Below are positions 28,007 to 36,790 of a DNA stretch of 64,000 nucleotides, piece by piece. Position 1 is the stretch's first letter, and each line of letters opens with the position of its first letter. The notes below the pieces were generated by a model. The model did not search any database and was not told the origin of the DNA. It saw only the letters and a program-made list of their open reading frames with translations. Both the position numbers and the translations under genes were made by a program. Source of the DNA: Thermoanaerobaculia bacterium (GTDB lineage Bacteria > Acidobacteriota > Thermoanaerobaculia > Multivoradales > Multivoraceae). The stretch lies in assembly GCA_022822365.1 (NCBI GenBank), contig JAJEBV010000016.1, positions 186,001 to 250,000 on the forward strand. The letters are read 5' to 3'.

Positions 28007-28024
28007 TCGCCACGATCGTGGCGA
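28007..28024. terminator. 18-bp perfect palindrome between convergent genes
   Basis: TCGCCACGATCGTGGCGA is perfectly self-complementary and lies in the 108-bp gap between the convergent amidase and methyltransferase genes. It could act as a bidirectional terminator stem, though there is no T-tract and no loop, or as a protein-binding site. Nothing else is visible in this gap. Confidence 0.3.
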
Positions 28025-28054
28025 CCAGCGGTTCATCCCCGCAGCCGCTCTGCT

Positions 28055-29467
28055 TCACCTCCGCTCGTAGGTGTACAGCCTCCGCCCGCTCGCGGACACG
28101 GTTTCCACATGGCGGATCGCCGCATACGGCTCGAGCGCCGCTTCCCATGCCTCCGGCGTGTAGTCGGCGAAGCGATCGCCGCGCAACGTGAGCAAATCGT
28201 CGACCCTCGGGTCGCCCTGGGGAACAAACTCGACCAGTCCGCGCGGAGCGAGGGAGACGAGCCACGCGGCAATTCGAGACAACGGCACGTTGCGGCCGAT
28301 GGCCAGGTGGTGTAGCACGGCCAACGCCACCAGGGCGTCAGCACTCCGGGAACGGCGCGCCAGCGAACGCCTCTCTGTCTGGGACCAGCCCTGGTCAGGC
28401 GACGGGTTGGCGAGGTCCTGGTAGAGGGGCAGGAATCGCAGGCGATCCGAACGCGCCCGGGCGCAGGCGCTCTCCAACGCGCCGAAGTCGGAATCGAAAC
28501 CGATCACGCTGCGAACGCCCTCCTCCAGGGCAATCGCGGAGAACTCGCCCGTGTTGCAGCCGAGATCCCAGAGCTGCTCCGGCGGTGCCTTGGCAACGAA
28601 AGAGCGAACCGATTCAGCCTTGCGCGAGGCTTCGCCCGTGTCGTAGCTCGTCAGCAGGGAGTAGTCGCTCCAGGTCGTGTCCGTGCCCTTGGGTTCGAGA
28701 CTCTTGATCCAGCGCCGAAGCTGGGTCAGGAGACCCCGGTACGCGTTGCGAGGCAGCGGACGTCTCTCCGTCCGTTTCGCCGCATCGCCGCGCGAGTCTG
28801 CGCGCCGTTCGAAGCGAAGCGGCAGCAGGACATGGGCCTGCATTCTCGGTGACAAGCGCTTCCGGCGCGGCAGCAATGCCGCCAGTTCGCGGCCCGGGAC
28901 CCCCTCCTGCATTCCGCGATACCAGGCGTTGTGAGGCACACCGAGCTCCGAGGCCAGCAACAAGGGGTTCAGAAACTGCTCGCAGAACTGCGAATGGCCC
29001 TCCCAGTACTCGCCCTCGCGGTAGCGCCGCATCGACAGCCAGTCGATGAACACCGGCTTGGCGCCCTTGAACTGCACGTTGTAGGCGCTCGCGTCGGAGA
29101 GCGAGATGCCCCTGTCGAGCAGCCGGATCTGCATTTCCAGGTGGTGGAGCGCAGCCTCCTTCAGCAGCGAGAAGGGCCACTCGTACGGATAGGAGATGAA
29201 GGGCAGCCGGGGATGCTCCAGGACCAAGCCCCCGGGCGGTGGCAGGACGCCGGCCTCGACCGGGTCGACTTCCTCCGCCGCCACCAGCCCCCCCTCGACG
29301 ACCAGTGCATCGACGAGACCGCACGCCCGCACGTAGCGGTACTCCTCGACCGCTACCGGGGCGACGCTGCGGAAGATGCGGCCGTCCCGGCCCTCGATCA
29401 CTTGCCCCGCCGGATCGCGGAAGGAGGAAGGCTCGGCCTGGGACTCGCTCGCAGCCCCGGCCCGCAC
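28055..29467 (-). CDS. NoeA-like SAM-dependent methyltransferase
   Basis: This 470-residue protein has two parts. Residues about 1-260 contain LLDRGISLSDASAYNVQF and PVFIDWLSM, typical of NoeA-type (nodulation/host-specificity) proteins. Residues about 290-470 are a class I methyltransferase with the SAM-binding loop LWDLGCNTGEFSAIALE and the acidic residue GFDSDF. Relatives modify sugars or exopolysaccharide precursors. The start is GTG, overlapping the stop of the upstream small envelope gene by one base, so the two are coupled. This pairing recurs in envelope-polysaccharide loci. Confidence 0.75.
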   Translation of the reverse strand: MRAGAASESQAEPSSFRDPAGQVIEGRDGRIFRSVAPVAVEEYRYVRACGLVDALVVEGGLVAAEEVDPVEAGVLPPPGGLVLEHPRLPFISYPYEWPFSLLKEAALHHLEMQIRLLDRGISLSDASAYNVQFKGAKPVFIDWLSMRRYREGEYWEGHSQFCEQFLNPLLLASELGVPHNAWYRGMQEGVPGRELAALLPRRKRLSPRMQAHVLLPLRFERRADSRGDAAKRTERRPLPRNAYRGLLTQLRRWIKSLEPKGTDTTWSDYSLLTSYDTGEASRKAESVRSFVAKAPPEQLWDLGCNTGEFSAIALEEGVRSVIGFDSDFGALESACARARSDRLRFLPLYQDLANPSPDQGWSQTERRSLARRSRSADALVALAVLHHLAIGRNVPLSRIAAWLVSLAPRGLVEFVPQGDPRVDDLLTLRGDRFADYTPEAWEAALEPYAAIRHVETVSASGRRLYTYERR

Positions 29468-29694
29468 TATTCGGACTCGGGCTCGTCGGTGCTGCCGTAA
29501 CCGAAGAAGGCCTGAATGCGCCGCCAGTAGAACTTGAAGGCGAGCGCCCCGGCCGCCACGCCGCCGATGACCGCCTGCAGGATCATGCTGCCCGACGCAG
29601 GATCAAGGTAGGCGTGCGCCGCCTGTGGCACGCTGAGTGCCAAACCAAGAGAAACCACCAAGACAATCAGAAGGCTGGTTCGATTCTTCGCCAT
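29467..29694 (-). CDS. Small exported membrane protein (YLDPxSGS family)
   Basis: This 75-residue protein has a cleavable signal peptide (VSLGLALSVPQAAHA), immediately followed by YLDPASGSMILQ, one further hydrophobic segment and a short basic/acidic tail. Small proteins with a YLDPGTGS-like motif are frequently encoded next to sulfatase-like and NoeA-like envelope genes, as here. The function is unknown. ATG 29694 was chosen because the track's upstream 34 residues are not signal-like. The gap 29695-29891 between it and the VapC gene shows no further gene. Confidence 0.6.
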   Translation of the reverse strand: MAKNRTSLLIVLVVSLGLALSVPQAAHAYLDPASGSMILQAVIGGVAAGALAFKFYWRRIQAFFGYGSTDEPESE

Positions 29695-29891
29695 TCGTCT
29701 CGCTCCCCGGGGACGCTGCCCGTCACCCCTGTGAACAGTGCGTGAAGACGAACAGATCCGGGGCGTTTCGTCAAGCGATCCGGACCCTTTCAACATCGGC
29801 CTGAGTCAACCCTTGCCCGCAGGCGACGCGCGGGCCGACGCCGACGGGAGATGCGAGCTGCGGACGGCGACTCGCAGACGCCGCACGTCGG

Positions 29892-30269
29892 TCAACGCCG
29901 CCATCTTCGGTCAAGCGTCAGCACTGTTAGCCCGGCACGCGTGTAGTCGTCGGCGATCAGACGGTCTAACAGGCCCGCACCCCCTGACGCTTCGAGGGCC
30001 GTCAACACAGCATGTCCGTTGAGGGGCGACAAGAGACCGCTTCGAAGGACGTCGAGCAGTCCGGCGCGAGCCTCGGGTTTCGACACCCGGTAGTGGTGCT
30101 GAACCGCCACGTACGCCTCGCCGATCACCTGGTTCGAGGCAAAGATCTCGCTGCCCTCCTGCTCCACCAGTCGAATCAGCCCCGCTACGCAGTCCAGGAA
30201 TTCCTCCCTGGGTTCACCGGTGAGCAGGCGCACCAGAATGGAGGTGTCAATCCCGAAGCGTCGCCTCAT
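29892..30269 (-). CDS. vapC: PIN-domain ribonuclease toxin (VapC family)
   Basis: This 125-residue PIN domain has FGIDTSILVRLLTGE (first Asp), VIGEAYVAV (Glu), LLDRLIADDYTRAG (central Asp) and VLTLDRR (last Asp). All four acidic positions are present. It lies downstream of an AbrB-type antitoxin gene that it overlaps by 23 bp. It is probably a complete, active toxin that cleaves RNA when unbound. Confidence 0.83.
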   Translation of the reverse strand: MRRRFGIDTSILVRLLTGEPREEFLDCVAGLIRLVEQEGSEIFASNQVIGEAYVAVQHHYRVSKPEARAGLLDVLRSGLLSPLNGHAVLTALEASGGAGLLDRLIADDYTRAGLTVLTLDRRWRR

Positions 30270-30489
30270 GCGACTGCGAGCGGAACGCTTCGAGGTCGAA
30301 CGCGCCGCGGCTCCGGTCCAGGCTGTCGCTCAGAGGTGCGAGGCGGTCGTGGCGGATTCGCTGCGGGCGCAGGCGGAAGCCATCGGAACTCTCGACCAGC
30401 TCCAGGCGGTCTCCCGGCCCTACTCCGAGCGCGTCGAGGACCCGGGCCGGGAACGTGACCTGACGCTTCGATGTGATCTTGACGATCAT
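30247..30489 (-). CDS. vapB: AbrB/MazE-type antitoxin
   Basis: This 80-residue protein begins MIVKITSKRQVTFPARVLDALGV, the swapped-hairpin AbrB DNA-binding domain, and continues with GDRLELVES. The C-terminal tail is the likely toxin-binding part. Its stop codon lies inside the vapC gene. AAGGAGAG precedes the ATG, and a 7-bp inverted repeat further upstream is a candidate autoregulatory operator. Confidence 0.85.
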   Translation of the reverse strand: MIVKITSKRQVTFPARVLDALGVGPGDRLELVESSDGFRLRPQRIRHDRLAPLSDSLDRSRGAFDLEAFRSQSHEATLRD

Positions 30490-30496
30490 CCGCTCT

Positions 30497-30524
30497 CCTT
30501 ACCGAACACCGTACTCTGGTAAGG
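30497..30524 (-). promoter_or_regulatory. Inverted repeat upstream of the VapBC operon
   Basis: CCTTACC (30497-30503) and GGTAAGG (30518-30524) form a perfect 7-bp inverted repeat separated by 14 nt, starting 7 nt upstream of the antitoxin ATG. The proximal arm includes part of the ribosome binding site. It probably binds the AbrB-type antitoxin, or folds as a leader hairpin. Confidence 0.5.
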
Positions 30525-30635
30525 CGAACGGCGTCAAGTCCCGTGACCCGGACTGCCGCACTGAGCCCAGGCCGTAGGATTGCCGCCCGCTCGGCGGATA
30601 GCAACGACACAGCCCAACAGAAAGGGAGATTCTCA

Positions 30636-31472
30636 GTGGACATCGCGAACAGGATCATGGTCGTCACCGGCGGCGCCTCCGGAATCGGCAAGGCGCTCGC
30701 CGAGGCGTTTCATCGCGAGGGGGCGCGGCACGTCGTCGTCGCCGACCTGGACGAGAAGGGAGCCAAGGAAGTCGCCGAGGCCATCGGCGGCACGGGCGTC
30801 GGACTGGACGTGGCCGACGAGGGCGCCGTGCGCGACCTGGTCGCGGCGACGCAGGCGAACATCGGCCCGATCGACCTCTTCATGTCGAACGCGGGCTACG
30901 TCACGATCGGCGGGCTCGAGGTGCCGAACAAGGAGATCAACGACATGTGGGACGTCCACGTGATGTCCCACGTCTACGCGGCCCGGGCTGTCCTGCCGTC
31001 AATGATCGAGCGCGGCGAGGGCTACATCATGAGCACCGCCTCGGCGGCCGGGCTCCTGACCCAGCTCGGTTCGCTCGCCTACTCGCTGACCAAGCACGCG
31101 GCGGTGGCGCTGGCGGAGTGGATCGCGATCACTCATGGCCACCAGGGCATCCGCGTCTCGGTGCATTGTCCGCAGGCCGTGCGCACGAACATCGGCGCCA
31201 ACAGCCCGAACCCGCGGCGCCGGGATGCCCTGTCCGTCGGCGTCGCTTCGGGAGACGGCGTGTTGACCTCCGAGCAGGCGGCCGATGCCTGCATCGACGC
31301 GGTCCGCGCGGAGCGGTTCTGGGTGCTTCCCCACCCCGAGGTCGCCGAGTACGTCCGGCGCAAGGCGACCGACATCGACCGCTGGCTGCACGGCATGCGG
31401 CGGTTCCAGGGACGGCTCTACGAAGGCAGGCAGCTCCCCGGCGACTGGTTCACCGACTCCCAGGGCGAGTGA
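30636..31472 (+). CDS. Short-chain dehydrogenase/reductase
   Basis: This 278-residue NAD(P)-dependent oxidoreductase has the cofactor motif VVTGGASGIGKALAEAF, the structural motif MSNAGYV, the catalytic Ser in MSTASAAGLL and the catalytic pair in LAYSLTKHA (YxxxK). The start is GTG 30636, preceded by AAGGGAG. The track ORF from 30543 has no support upstream. It is followed after 1 bp by an enoyl-CoA hydratase gene, so the pair may belong to fatty-acid or side-chain degradation. Confidence 0.88.
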   Translation: MDIANRIMVVTGGASGIGKALAEAFHREGARHVVVADLDEKGAKEVAEAIGGTGVGLDVADEGAVRDLVAATQANIGPIDLFMSNAGYVTIGGLEVPNKEINDMWDVHVMSHVYAARAVLPSMIERGEGYIMSTASAAGLLTQLGSLAYSLTKHAAVALAEWIAITHGHQGIRVSVHCPQAVRTNIGANSPNPRRRDALSVGVASGDGVLTSEQAADACIDAVRAERFWVLPHPEVAEYVRRKATDIDRWLHGMRRFQGRLYEGRQLPGDWFTDSQGE

Positions 31473-31473
31473 C

Positions 31474-32178
31474 GTGACCCCGTCCGACGATCCGGTCGTC
31501 GCGAGCCGGAAGGACGGCGTCGCCGAGATCGTGCTGAACCGGCCCGCTCGCCGCAACGCCGTGACCGGGCCGCTGGCGAAGCGGCTGCACGATGAGATCG
31601 TCGCGGCGACCGAAGACGACGAGGTCGCCGTGCTGCTGATCCGCGGCGCCGGCGGGGCCTTCTGCTCCGGCCTCGACCTCGGCGAGTTCAGGGCCGACCC
31701 GCCGCCCGAATGGATGCCGGACTTCAGCGGCCTGTGGCTCGACGTCCACGCGGCGCTCTACGACTGCCCGAAGCCGGTCGTCGCGGCGCTTGAACGATTC
31801 GCGATCAACGCCGGCTCCGCGCTGGCGCTCGCGGCCGACCTGCTGGTCGCCGGCGAGCAGGCTTTCCTGCACGTCGGCGAGATCCAGATGGGCATGGCCG
31901 CGCCAATGAACATGGCCTGGCTGCGGCTCCGCCATCCGGAGAGCGTGGCAGCCCGGCTGGCGATTGTTGGCCGTCGCTACGCGGGACCCGAGCTTGTCGC
32001 AATGGGCGTGGCGACCGAAGTCGTGGCCGACGACGCCGTGCTCGACCGGGCTCGGGAACTTTCCGCGACGATCGCCGGTTATCCCCCGAGCGGGGTCCAG
32101 GCAATCAAGTCCACCGTCATCCGAGGTCGGCCGGCCGCGTCCGGGCGCGAGTGGTTCGCGCAGCTTCGCGGCGGCTGA
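31474..32178 (+). CDS. Enoyl-CoA hydratase/isomerase family protein
   Basis: This is a 234-residue crotonase-fold protein. LNRPARRNAV, the oxyanion-hole segments RGAGGAFCSGLDLGEF and ERFAINAGSALALAADL, and the active-site helix VGEIQMGMAAP are visible. It acts on acyl-CoA thioesters (hydration or isomerisation). The start is GTG 31474, one base after the SDR stop. It is slightly shorter than the usual 255-270 residues, mainly at the C-terminus. Confidence 0.85.
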   Translation: MTPSDDPVVASRKDGVAEIVLNRPARRNAVTGPLAKRLHDEIVAATEDDEVAVLLIRGAGGAFCSGLDLGEFRADPPPEWMPDFSGLWLDVHAALYDCPKPVVAALERFAINAGSALALAADLLVAGEQAFLHVGEIQMGMAAPMNMAWLRLRHPESVAARLAIVGRRYAGPELVAMGVATEVVADDAVLDRARELSATIAGYPPSGVQAIKSTVIRGRPAASGREWFAQLRGG

Positions 32179-32207
32179 GAGTCACGGGACGAACCGGGGC
32201 TTCGGAC

Positions 32208-32238
32208 AAGCCGCGGGCAGGACGCCCGCGCTCGCAGG
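32208..32238 (+). repeat. GC-rich inverted repeat, possible terminator or REP-like unit
   Basis: AAGCCGCGGGC-AGGAC-GCCCGCG, followed by CTCGCAGG, forms a GCGGGC/GCCCGC stem in the 100-bp gap after the hydratase gene. It resembles the dispersed element in general design but differs in sequence. No other copy was noticed in the window. Confidence 0.35.
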
Positions 32239-32278
32239 ACGGACAGCGGCCGGCCGGTCGCGGTAGGATAGGGGACTA

Positions 32279-35200
32279 ATGACGGCCTTCTCATTAGACG
32301 ACAAATACACGCTCACTGAAGGCCGCGTCGCAATCACCGGTGTCCAGGCTCTCGTCCGGCTACCGATGGACCAGCACCGCCGCGACCGGGAAGCCGGTCT
32401 GCGGGTTGGCGCCTTCATCAGCGGCTATCCCGGATCGCCGCTTGGGGAATACGACAAGCAACTTCAGCGAGCGAACAGGCTGCTGGCGGACCACGACGTG
32501 GTCTGCCAGCCAGCCATCAACGAGGAGACGGCGGCGACCGCGATCTACGGCGCCCAGCTCCTGGAACGTTTTCCCCACGAACGCTTCGACGGCGTAGTCG
32601 GCATCTGGTACGGCAAGACGCCCGGCGTCGACCGCACCGGCGACGCGTTCCGCCACGGCAACTTCATCGGCACCGGCAAGCACGGCGGCGCCCTGGTGCT
32701 GGCCGGCGACGACACCGCCTGCAAGAGCTCGACGATCCCCGGCGACAGCACGATCAGTCTCTTCGACCTCTCGATCCCGGTGCTGTATCCGGGCGACCCG
32801 GCCGAGGTGCTGGACTTCGGCCTGCACGGGATCGCCCTGTCGCGGTACGCCGGCCTGTGGACCGCGCTCAAGATCGTGACCAACGTCGCCGATGGCGGCG
32901 CCGTGATCGACCTGCCGCATCCCCGGCCACCGGTGCTGCCCGACCTCGACATCGGCGGCCGCCGCTTCGAGAAGCAGCTCGACATGCGGCTCCTGCCGCC
33001 CTACTCGATCGAACTCGAGCGGCAGATCTTCTCCGAGCGCACGGCAGCCGCCCTGGCCTACGTCCATGCCAACGGCCTCGACAGCATCCGCTGCGCCAGC
33101 CCCGGCGACCGCATCGGCCTGGTCGCGGCCGGCAAGCCCTACCGCGACCTGCGTCTGGCGCTCCAGCTTCTCGGCCTGGACGAGGCCGCGCTCGACCGCC
33201 ACGGCATCCGCGTGCTCAAACTCGGCTGCATCGCGCCGATCGAGCCGCGGCGCCTGCGCGAGTTCGCCGAGGGCCTCGAAGAGATCGTCGTCATCGAGGA
33301 CAAGCGCGGCTTCGTCGAGACGCAGATCCGCCAGGTCCTCTACAACCTGCCCGACCGGCCCCTGGTCGGTGGCAAGGAAACGCCCGCCGGCGAGACGCTG
33401 TTCCCGATGCACGGAGAACTCGAAGGCCACGACATGGCGCGCATTCTCGGCGCCTACCTGGAACAGCGCCTGCCGGGCGCCGTACCGGCCGAGAAGCTGG
33501 CACATCTCCGGGCCGGCGCCGAGTCCGCCGAGCTGGCCACGAAGCTGCCGGCCGCGCTGCCCCGGATGCCCTACTTCTGCAGCGGCTGCCCCCACAACAC
33601 GTCGACCCAGCTTCCCGAGGGGTCGGACGTCGCGGGCGGCGGCATCGGCTGCCACGCGATGGCGATGTGGATGGACAGGGGCGTGAGCTGGCTGCCGCAG
33701 ATGGGCGGCGAGGGCGCCTGCTGGATCGGTCTGGCGCCGTTCACCGAGCAGGAGCACGTGTTCCAGAACGTCGGCGACGGCACCTACGCCCACTCCGCCA
33801 GCAAGGCGATCGAGGCCTGCATCGCCGCGGACCTCCACATGACGTTCCGCATCCTCTACAACTCGGCCGTCGCCATGACGGGAGGTCAGGACGCGGTGGG
33901 GCTTCTCAGTTCGATGGGCGTCGCCAGGCAGCTTCAGCTCCAGGGCATGAAGCGGGTCGTCCTGGTGACCGAGGACCTGGAGCGCTTCCCCCATCGGGAC
34001 GACAGCGGGGTCGAGATCCGGCACCGTCGTGACTACGACCAGGTCCTCAGGGAACTGCGGGCAATCAAGGGCCCGACGGCCGTGGTCTACGACCAGCAGT
34101 GCGCGGCCGAGAAACGGCGCGAGCGCAAGCGCGGAATCCAGGAGACGCCGAAGCAGCGGGTCTACATCAACCCGGCCGTCTGCGAGGGTTGCGGCGACTG
34201 CGCGGCGAAGTCGAATTGCCTGTCCGTCGCGCCGCTGGAGACCGAGTACGGCCGCAAGACCCAGATTCACCAGTCGTCCTGCAACCTGGACTACTCCTGC
34301 ATCGAGGGCGACTGTCCCGCGTTCATGACCGTCGAACTGGGCGAAGGCACCAAGCCGGTCCGCCGTGCCGCCGCGGCGCCCCTCGCCGAGGACGAGACGC
34401 CGGAACCCGTCCGTCAACTGCCGGACGACGCCACCTTCCGGGCGCTGCTCGTGGGCATCGGCGGCACCGGCGTAGTTACGGTCGACGCGATCCTCGTCAC
34501 CGCGGCCCTGATGGAGGGCAGGTACGCGGTCCACCTCGACCAGACCGGTCTGGCCCAGAAAGGCGGCGCCGTCGTATCGAACCTGCTGCTCAGCCGCGGG
34601 CCGATCCCCCGAGCCAACAAGCTCGGCGACGCCGAGGCGGACCTGGCGCTCTCCTTCGATCTGCTGGCCACGATCGCGCCCGACAACCTGAAGCGGTTCT
34701 CGCAGGACACGACGGCCGTAGTCGGCAACACCGCCGGCATCAGCCCGGCGGCCGTGATCACGGACAGCGCCGCCCGGATGCCCCCGCTCGACGAGCTGCG
34801 CAAGCGGCTGGCCCTGTTCACCGACAGCGACCGCAGCTACTTCGTGGACGCCGAGGCCGCCACCGAGCGGCTGCTCGGCAACAGCGTCACCGGCAACATT
34901 TTCCTGGTCGGCGCGGCTTACCAGCAGGGCCTGCTGCCGCTCCAGGCGCGCTTCATCGAGCAGGCGCTGGTGGCGAACGGCGTTGCCGTCGAAGACAACA
35001 TCCAGGCGTTCCGCTACGGCCGCCTGTCCGTCGCCGATCCGGAGCGGTTCCGGCGCGCCGCCGGACTCGCCGAGCCGGAGGCGCCGACCGCGGCGGCGGC
35101 GGCGGATGCCGCCCGCGAGCGCCTCGAGCGCTGGGCGCCAAACCTAAGGCCGAAGCTCGACGCGCTCCTCGCCGCCGCGCCGCGGGGAGGGTCGCTCGAC

Positions 35201-35833
35201 CGCCTCCTGCCCGGCCGCGTCGCCGACCTGCTGCTCTACGGTGGGGGCTTCGCCGAGCGCTATCTCGGCTTCGTCGGCGAGGTCGCCGACGCAGAGGAGT
35301 CGAAGGTGCCGGGCCACACCGCCGTACGCGAAGCGGCGGCCCGATACGGCTTCAAACTGCTGGCGGTCAAGGACGAGTACGAAGTCGCCCGCCTGTGGAT
35401 CCAGGACCCGACCTGGGACCAGGTCGCCCGCGACTACGACGGCTCGCTCACACGCCAGGTCCTGCTCCACCCGCCGACGCTGCGCCGCTTCGGCTGGAAG
35501 CGGAAGATCCGCCTGGGGGCCTGGTCGCGTTCAATGTTCCGGCTGCTGTACGCGGCGCGCGGGCTTCGCGGCACGGCGCTCGACATCTTCGGAGCGACCA
35601 GGCACCGCCGCCTGGAGCGCGGGCTGTTCGACTGGTACCGCGGCCTGGTGCACGGCGCCCTCGAACGGCTCGACGCGAACTCCGCGCCGACGGTCGTCGA
35701 GCTCGCCGAACTCCCCGACTCGATCCGAGGCTACGAGGGCGTCAAGGAGCGCACGGTCGCCACGGCCAGATCACGCGCGAGACAGCTCCAGCGCCAGCTC
35801 GACGAAGAGCCTGTCGGCTCCAGGGTCGCCTGA
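32279..35833 (+). CDS. Indolepyruvate ferredoxin oxidoreductase, fused subunits
   Basis: This 1184-residue fused 2-oxoacid oxidoreductase decarboxylates aryl (indole) pyruvates to acyl-CoA. The N-terminus contains AFISGYPGSPLGEYD (pyrimidine-binding region). The middle has PYFCSGCPHNTSTQ and GGIGCHAMAMWMDRG (TPP domain). A cysteine-rich stretch near residues 637-680 (CEGCGDCAAKSNC, then CNLDYSCIEGDC) supplies Fe-S ligands. The C-terminal gamma domain starts at ALLVGIGGTGVVTVDAIL. The single long chain replaces separate IorA and IorB. TAGGAT lies 9 nt before the ATG. Confidence 0.93.
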   Translation: MTAFSLDDKYTLTEGRVAITGVQALVRLPMDQHRRDREAGLRVGAFISGYPGSPLGEYDKQLQRANRLLADHDVVCQPAINEETAATAIYGAQLLERFPHERFDGVVGIWYGKTPGVDRTGDAFRHGNFIGTGKHGGALVLAGDDTACKSSTIPGDSTISLFDLSIPVLYPGDPAEVLDFGLHGIALSRYAGLWTALKIVTNVADGGAVIDLPHPRPPVLPDLDIGGRRFEKQLDMRLLPPYSIELERQIFSERTAAALAYVHANGLDSIRCASPGDRIGLVAAGKPYRDLRLALQLLGLDEAALDRHGIRVLKLGCIAPIEPRRLREFAEGLEEIVVIEDKRGFVETQIRQVLYNLPDRPLVGGKETPAGETLFPMHGELEGHDMARILGAYLEQRLPGAVPAEKLAHLRAGAESAELATKLPAALPRMPYFCSGCPHNTSTQLPEGSDVAGGGIGCHAMAMWMDRGVSWLPQMGGEGACWIGLAPFTEQEHVFQNVGDGTYAHSASKAIEACIAADLHMTFRILYNSAVAMTGGQDAVGLLSSMGVARQLQLQGMKRVVLVTEDLERFPHRDDSGVEIRHRRDYDQVLRELRAIKGPTAVVYDQQCAAEKRRERKRGIQETPKQRVYINPAVCEGCGDCAAKSNCLSVAPLETEYGRKTQIHQSSCNLDYSCIEGDCPAFMTVELGEGTKPVRRAAAAPLAEDETPEPVRQLPDDATFRALLVGIGGTGVVTVDAILVTAALMEGRYAVHLDQTGLAQKGGAVVSNLLLSRGPIPRANKLGDAEADLALSFDLLATIAPDNLKRFSQDTTAVVGNTAGISPAAVITDSAARMPPLDELRKRLALFTDSDRSYFVDAEAATERLLGNSVTGNIFLVGAAYQQGLLPLQARFIEQALVANGVAVEDNIQAFRYGRLSVADPERFRRAAGLAEPEAPTAAAAADAARERLERWAPNLRPKLDALLAAAPRGGSLDRLLPGRVADLLLYGGGFAERYLGFVGEVADAEESKVPGHTAVREAAARYGFKLLAVKDEYEVARLWIQDPTWDQVARDYDGSLTRQVLLHPPTLRRFGWKRKIRLGAWSRSMFRLLYAARGLRGTALDIFGATRHRRLERGLFDWYRGLVHGALERLDANSAPTVVELAELPDSIRGYEGVKERTVATARSRARQLQRQLDEEPVGSRVA

Positions 35834-35861
35834 AACGGCGCCCGCGCTAGGATCCCTCGCC

Positions 35862-36680
35862 GTGACGACCCGACGGATTGCGTCAACGCTCCGGGTTCTG
35901 CCGGCTCTGCTCGTGGCCGTTGCCACGCACCTTCCGGCCCAGACCGCACACCCGGTGCTGAGCGGCTTCGCGCCCATCGACGACTACATTCTCGAGGTCG
36001 ACGGCCAGGCCGACTCCGATGCTCGGCTGTACCTCTCGCAGCGTGCCGCCGCGATGCTGATCCTGAGCGATGCCCTGGGTGAGCCGCTCCTTCTGTGGGC
36101 CCGCAGCATGGCCGTGGACCAACTCCAGGGCTCCGATCTACTGACGTCCGGGCCCGGCTACGACGTGGTTGCCGAACCGGGCAAGACCTACCTCGGCGAG
36201 GCCACACCGGACCAGACCACGATCGTCCTGCCAATCGAGGGCCGGGACGTGAAGGTTCTCCCACGCCCTCCCCTGATCGGCGACCGCACCCTGGGCGAAC
36301 TGCTCGAACACTCACCCGGCTACCGCGTCGGCATGGACGCTTTCCAGCCGAACGCCGCTGCCATGGCGGCACTCCGCGACACCGAAGCGGCTCGAGTCAG
36401 AGTCTTCTTCGGCTCCTGGTGCGGCGTGTGCAAACAGGTGCTGCCGAACCTCCTCGAGGTCAACGCCGGACTTGAAGGCACCCAGGTCACCTTCGAGTAC
36501 TACGGGCTGGCTTCGCCTCCGGCCGGCTGGGAAGACCCGGAAGTCAAGGGCAACGAAGTGACGGGCCTGCCGATGGCGATCGTCTATCGCAACGGCCGAG
36601 AGGTCGGTCGCTTCGGCGGGGCGAATGAGTTCGCCCAGCCTGCGCGGGTACTGCAGGCTCTACTCGCCAGCGCGCGGTAG
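35862..36680 (+). CDS. Exported thioredoxin-fold protein
   Basis: This 272-residue protein has an N-terminal signal sequence (VLPALLVAVATHLPAQ) and a C-terminal thioredoxin domain with the redox motif FGSWCGVCKQVLPNLL near residue 185 and a cis-Pro-like TGLPMAIVYRNG. The N-terminal 150 residues are not recognised. It probably acts in periplasmic thiol exchange. The start is GTG 35862 with TAGGAT 8 nt upstream. Confidence 0.78.
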   Translation: MTTRRIASTLRVLPALLVAVATHLPAQTAHPVLSGFAPIDDYILEVDGQADSDARLYLSQRAAAMLILSDALGEPLLLWARSMAVDQLQGSDLLTSGPGYDVVAEPGKTYLGEATPDQTTIVLPIEGRDVKVLPRPPLIGDRTLGELLEHSPGYRVGMDAFQPNAAAMAALRDTEAARVRVFFGSWCGVCKQVLPNLLEVNAGLEGTQVTFEYYGLASPPAGWEDPEVKGNEVTGLPMAIVYRNGREVGRFGGANEFAQPARVLQALLASAR

Positions 36681-36736
36681 GCCTGTCGACATGGTGCCGG
36701 TCTCTGCCGGCGCGTCTTGAGGCCACCTGCAGCGGC

Positions 36737-36760
36737 GACCGGCGGGGCGCCGGCGCACCC
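36737..36760 (+). repeat. Dispersed palindromic element, copy 5 (variant)
   Basis: GACCGGCGGGGCG followed by CCGGCGCACCC matches the consensus with a one-base shorter core. It lies in the 110-bp gap between the convergent thioredoxin-fold and PQQ-dehydrogenase genes. A related half copy (GTGCCGGTCTCTGCCGGCGC) lies about 40 bp to the left. Confidence 0.45.
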
Positions 36761-36790
36761 GGAGGGCGAAACGCTTCGCCGGGGCTCGGC

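Noticed and set aside
32360-34534. 724-residue minus-strand ORF
   Set aside because: Shadow of the indolepyruvate oxidoreductase, whose Fe-S and TPP motifs are unambiguous on the plus strand.
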